From: Photobacterium rosenbergii
GTDB lineage: Bacteria; Pseudomonadota; Gammaproteobacteria; Enterobacterales; Vibrionaceae
DNA length: 64,000 bases
NCBI RefSeq assembly: GCF_003026455.1
Contig: NZ_PYMB01000005.1
Location: 124,001-188,000, forward strand
Reading direction: 5' to 3'
Position numbers and translations under genes: made by a program. Under the pieces are notes generated by a model. That model saw only the letters and a program-made list of their open reading frames with translations. It was not told the DNA's origin and searched no databases. Shown here piece after piece: positions 60,991 through 64,000 of this stretch (position 1 is its first letter; each line of letters opens with the position of its first letter).

Positions 60991-61989
60991 ATGGATAAAA
61001 ACGATAAGCAACATTCGGCATTTATTGCCCTGACTCTCACCCTTACTGTGAATAGCTTCTCTGGTGATGCCCAAGCCAGTGACCAGCAGCGCTTTGCCGA
61101 TTATGGCCCACTGAAAACCTATGCCCAGTCGCCCATGCAATCGAATGCGTTAACACCGTTGGTCAGAACGGGGTTTAGTCATGCTCCTGACACTGTCGAG
61201 CTATACGCTACAGGAACGATTGCCAGTGTCTGGGCCCATACCGATGACTACAGCGCCGATTATTACCAAAATGACCTTTCAATTGGTGGCTTTTGGCAGT
61301 TAAACAACCAATGGGCTTTGGAGCTTGATTACACTTGGCGTTTCGCCGCCAACAACCGGTTAGATACCCTGACCAAGGCTTTCCACGACTGGTTCGGGAT
61401 CGGCCAAAATGGCCGTGATGAAGTGGATGACCACTCCTTTGATATCTCGGTACCGCAGTACGGTGTGGAGATCCATGACTTCGAGGGTGAAACCATCAGC
61501 AATGCTTTCTCTCTCTATTCCAGCTACCAAATCGTAGAGAACAAGCACCATGGCTTATCCGTTGGCGGCTCACTGTATTTCAACTATGTCGGTAGCGGAC
61601 CTTTCAAAACCAGCAACTTCGAACAAGCCCTGCAACTTAATTACAGCTACCGAACCGCAAAGCACAGTATTTACACTTTGCTTGGCGTTTCCTACCGCCA
61701 TAATGACGAAGTGCTGGCCCAGATCAAATACAACAGGTTCGCTTTTGCCACTGGCGTGAGTTACCAGTACCAAATCACACCCAAGCACCGCTTCCTTACC
61801 GAAGTGCATGTGTACGAAGGAGCCAGCGACGCAACTTCGGATTTGGGCGAACCGTCCACCGAGTTTTTGTTAGGCTACCGTTATCACACCAAGCGCGGCG
61901 CGTTGGAGTTGTCGATGATCGAAAATGTGTTCAACATGGATAACAGTACCGACATTGCCTTTACTGTCGGCTACCGTCATCGCATGTAG
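60991..61989 (+). CDS. DUF3187-family outer-membrane beta-barrel protein
   Basis: A 332-aa protein with signal peptide (IALTLTLTVNSFSGDAQA) and repeated amphipathic strands (QWALELDYTWRFAANNRLD, HHGLSVGGSLYFNYVGSG, HSIYTLLGVSYRHND, TDIAFTVGYRHRM). It matches the DUF3187 pattern; a stretch of about 120 residues after the signal includes HDWFGIGQNGRDEVDDHS, common in that family. Function is unknown. Separate from the sulfatase pair by a large divergent gap. Confidence 0.8.
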   Translation: MDKNDKQHSAFIALTLTLTVNSFSGDAQASDQQRFADYGPLKTYAQSPMQSNALTPLVRTGFSHAPDTVELYATGTIASVWAHTDDYSADYYQNDLSIGGFWQLNNQWALELDYTWRFAANNRLDTLTKAFHDWFGIGQNGRDEVDDHSFDISVPQYGVEIHDFEGETISNAFSLYSSYQIVENKHHGLSVGGSLYFNYVGSGPFKTSNFEQALQLNYSYRTAKHSIYTLLGVSYRHNDEVLAQIKYNRFAFATGVSYQYQITPKHRFLTEVHVYEGASDATSDLGEPSTEFLLGYRYHTKRGALELSMIENVFNMDNSTDIAFTVGYRHRM

Positions 61990-62146
61990 CCAGCACTATC
62001 AATTTACATTGTAAATATATCCGACAAGCTGTTCGTTATTTACTCTATTAGCATTAGGATACAAAAAATAAAAAACACTGTATTGAAGAACATAGCTTTT
62101 CCACCTACCATAGCGGCCATCTTTCTTGGCCAGTGAAAACAGACCT

Positions 62147-62602
62147 GTGAAAAATATCGCCCTGCTAATCTGTACCGCCTTACTTTCTGCCTGTTCATAC
62201 AATGCAGCACCCGTTGTTGGTTCCCATGACAAAACCCAGCTCGAGTATGAACAAGACTTGGCAGAGTGCCGCCAGAAAACGCAAGAAGTAGATAAAGGTG
62301 AAGCCGTTCGAACCAGTGCTACCAATATGGCACTGATCGGTACTGCCGCAGGTGCGCTTGGCGGCTTGCTGACGGATGATGTCGGTATGGGCGAGAGCAT
62401 GGTGTGGGGCCTTGCGCTTGGTGCCGGTACCGGGGCGGCAGTTGGCTCGGTCAAAGCGACCCAGACCCAGTCTTTGGTATTGCGCCGCTGCATGGAGCTC
62501 AAGGGCTATGAAATCCTTGATGCCGAAGTAGATGATTTAGCCAAGGTCGAGCTTGAATCCGAACCAGAGGCAAGCATCGAACAACAACTCGCTTCAAACT
62601 AA
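62147..62602 (+). CDS. Glycine-zipper lipoprotein
   Basis: About 151 aa. GTG 62147 opens directly on a lipoprotein signal (VKNIALLICTALLSACS), so it is preferred over in-frame codons upstream. A glycine-zipper segment of about 45 residues (ALIGTAAGALGGLLTD to GLALGAGTGAAVGSV) resembles OmpA-linker or SlyB-like envelope proteins. Two cysteines outside the lipobox (LAECRQ and LRRCME) recur. Outer-membrane integrity is the likely role. It lies 157 bp after DUF3187. Confidence 0.85.
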   Translation: MKNIALLICTALLSACSYNAAPVVGSHDKTQLEYEQDLAECRQKTQEVDKGEAVRTSATNMALIGTAAGALGGLLTDDVGMGESMVWGLALGAGTGAAVGSVKATQTQSLVLRRCMELKGYEILDAEVDDLAKVELESEPEASIEQQLASN

Positions 62603-62663
62603 TTCAGGTTCGATTTAACACACGGATCTCGTTCTAATACATGGTTAACTTCCCTGCATCGGA

Positions 62664-63599
62664 CTAGCGCGGCTCTGTGCTAGTCGCTGTGCTCGGGGAT
62701 TGCTTTTTCACCCTCAGCTCAAACTGCTCGACCAAAAAGTCCACCAGCACCCGCAACCTTTTGGGCATCAATTTTCGCTGGGGATAGACCAAGCTAACAG
62801 GTACCAACGGCATATCCCATTGCGGTAACAGTTGAATCAGCGTGCCTGAGGCAAAGTGTTCACGGCAAATAAACTCGGGTAGCACGGCTATACCTAGCCC
62901 ATCCAAGCACGCCGATAGAGAAGCGGTGATGGTGTTGACCTTCAACCGGTAAGGCAAATCAATACTGACCTCCCCCCCTTCATGCATCAGGTGCCAATTA
63001 GGCATTTTCACTGCCTTGTTGTGGATCTTGATTTGATGATGCGGCGACTTGAGATCTTCAGGACTAGTGATCATGCCGTATTGCTCAAGGTATTCCGGAC
63101 TGGCGGCTAGTACCCGGCGGGATTCAGTGAGTTTTCTAGACACCAGGCTGGAATCACCTAGCTCACCTACTTGGGCATAAAGGTCGATCCCTTCACCAAT
63201 GATATCCACTTCCCGGTTGGTCATTTCAACATGTAGCGAGACATGCGGATATTGTTTCAAAAAGGCATTGAGAAAGCCGCCCATCACTTGATGGCCCAAT
63301 TCCACTGGCATCACCACATATAGCCTGCCACGGATCAAATCCTGATTAGCACTGACTTCTAGTTCGGCTTGACCCATGATTTCGAGCATCTGTACACAAG
63401 ACTGATAAAAGGCTTCCCCTTCCGGCGTCAGGATCAAACTTCGGGTCGAACGCGTGATCAAGCGCACACCTAAGTGTTCTTCCAACTCGGCAACTTTTCG
63501 GCTGACCGTCGACTTGGTCATATCCAGGGCGTCAGCAGCTTGGGTAAAACTACCACAATCAACAACTTGTGAAAAAATCGCTACCGAATTCAAGTCCAT
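62664..63599 (-). CDS. LysR-family transcriptional regulator
   Basis: About 311 aa from ATG 63599: HTH MDLNSVAIFSQVVDCGSFTQAADALDMTKSTVSRKVAELEEHLGVRLITRSTRSLILTPEGEAFY, then a two-lobe effector domain. It most resembles the CrgA/AaeR-like branch. It is divergent from the HlyD/EmrA-type adaptor at 63737, which it most likely controls; the pattern recurs with many multidrug efflux operons. Confidence 0.93.
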   Translation of the reverse strand: MDLNSVAIFSQVVDCGSFTQAADALDMTKSTVSRKVAELEEHLGVRLITRSTRSLILTPEGEAFYQSCVQMLEIMGQAELEVSANQDLIRGRLYVVMPVELGHQVMGGFLNAFLKQYPHVSLHVEMTNREVDIIGEGIDLYAQVGELGDSSLVSRKLTESRRVLAASPEYLEQYGMITSPEDLKSPHHQIKIHNKAVKMPNWHLMHEGGEVSIDLPYRLKVNTITASLSACLDGLGIAVLPEFICREHFASGTLIQLLPQWDMPLVPVSLVYPQRKLMPKRLRVLVDFLVEQFELRVKKQSPSTATSTEPR

Positions 63600-63736
63600 C
63601 ACAGCCCAGCCTTTCAACCATTAGTAAGATTTGTGCAACAGTGTTTCCCTTTTTTCTTATCTTATCAACCAATCGAGATCATTTACAATTTGAAACACTT
63701 TCCGAAGACCAATTCTTATAAGACATAGAGGGTAAA

Positions 63737-64000
63737 ATGGCCGATCATCCCCAAGCGCCTGCAGCAGCCGATTGTAACCAATCACCAACCGCACCTGCGG
63801 CACTTCCCAAGCGAAACAAGAAAAAAGCACCGCTAATCGCTACCTTGATCATGCTTTCGCTTGGCGCACTCGGCGGCGGCTACTGGTTTGGCTATGGCCA
63901 GTACTTCGAGTCAACTGACAACGCCTACCTACAAGGCGATATCACCAATATCAGCCCCAAAGTCGGCGGCTACATCACCGAGTCTTTTGTTTCCGATAAC
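63737..64000 (+). CDS. HlyD/EmrA-type membrane fusion protein (5' part, cut by window edge)
   Basis: The first 88 codons are present. A Pro/Ala-rich cytoplasmic leader (MADHPQAPAAAD) is followed by one membrane helix (APLIATLIMLSLGALGGGYWFG), and then the lipoyl-type opening ESTDNAYLQGDITNISPKVGGYI that marks EmrA/HlyD_D23 adaptors. GAGGG precedes the ATG. It is probably the first gene of an MFS-type efflux operon continuing to the right and under control of the divergent LysR regulator. Confidence 0.88.
   Translation, partial: MADHPQAPAAADCNQSPTAPAALPKRNKKKAPLIATLIMLSLGALGGGYWFGYGQYFESTDNAYLQGDITNISPKVGGYITESFVSDN

Noticed and set aside
61999-62502. Minus-strand frame of 167 codons
   Set aside because: Lies opposite the glycine-zipper lipoprotein, whose signal peptide and zipper are clear.

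Overview
The window looks like a chromosomal stretch from a marine gammaproteobacterium, most likely Vibrionaceae (Vibrio or Photobacterium type). This is inferred from the gene families: a YgiC-type ATP-grasp protein, a DUF3187 protein, a RpoE-ChrR pair, RND operons with two adaptors, and GPH and SSS sugar transporters. I see no rRNA, tRNA, CRISPR array, insertion sequence or phage gene. Genes cut by the window edges are a LacI regulator (left) and a HlyD/EmrA-type adaptor (right).

Layout. 0-4 kb: a LacI regulator divergent from an FAD-dependent oxidoreductase and a sodium:solute symporter. 4-8 kb: a DUF4397 lipoprotein with a 9-bp coding repeat, divergent from a LON-domain protein, an ECF sigma factor and a ChrR-type anti-sigma factor; both divergent promoters carry a similar ECF-like motif. 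8-14 kb: an RND efflux operon with two adaptors, a tiny coupled membrane protein and the pump, divergent from a TetR regulator. 14-34 kb: a glucuronate catabolic island with a GntR (UxuR/ExuR-like) regulator, a cytoplasmic GH2 enzyme and its AraC neighbour, the operon uxuB-uxaC-kdgK-eda, uxuA, a TetR regulator, and an amplified uptake block (porin + GPH symporter, GPH symporter, porin + GPH symporter). 34-40 kb: a second RND system (adaptor, pump, TolC). 41-45 kb: two pairs of Gfo/Idh/MocA dehydrogenase and TIM-barrel isomerase-like protein. 45-48.5 kb: two more UxuR/ExuR-like GntR regulators flanking a shortened UxuA relative and an unknown 130-aa protein. 48.5-55 kb: mostly housekeeping or unlinked genes (AI-2E family permease, secreted protein, DUF885 lipoprotein, YgiC-type protein). 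55-60.5 kb: a large lipoprotein and a type I sulfatase, probably polysaccharide-directed. 61-64 kb: DUF3187 protein, glycine-zipper lipoprotein, and a LysR regulator divergent from a HlyD/EmrA-type adaptor.

How it fits together. The island encodes every step from D-glucuronate to pyruvate plus glyceraldehyde-3-phosphate (UxaC, UxuB, UxuA, KdgK, Eda) and no galacturonate branch. Substrates probably enter as small glucuronosides through OprD-like porins and GPH symporters, to be cleaved in the cytoplasm by the GH2 enzyme and perhaps by an oxidative route using the Gfo/Idh-TIM pairs. Palindromes of the form TTGG-N4-CCAA, like the known UxuR/ExuR operator, recur across the island. In front of both porins, the middle symporter and the second RND operon they occur as pairs exactly 42 bp apart, with a third conserved element about 50 bp further upstream. 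This shared promoter layout ties an efflux system to the sugar regulon and is, with the oxidative-cleavage candidate and the UxuA relative, the most notable feature of the window.
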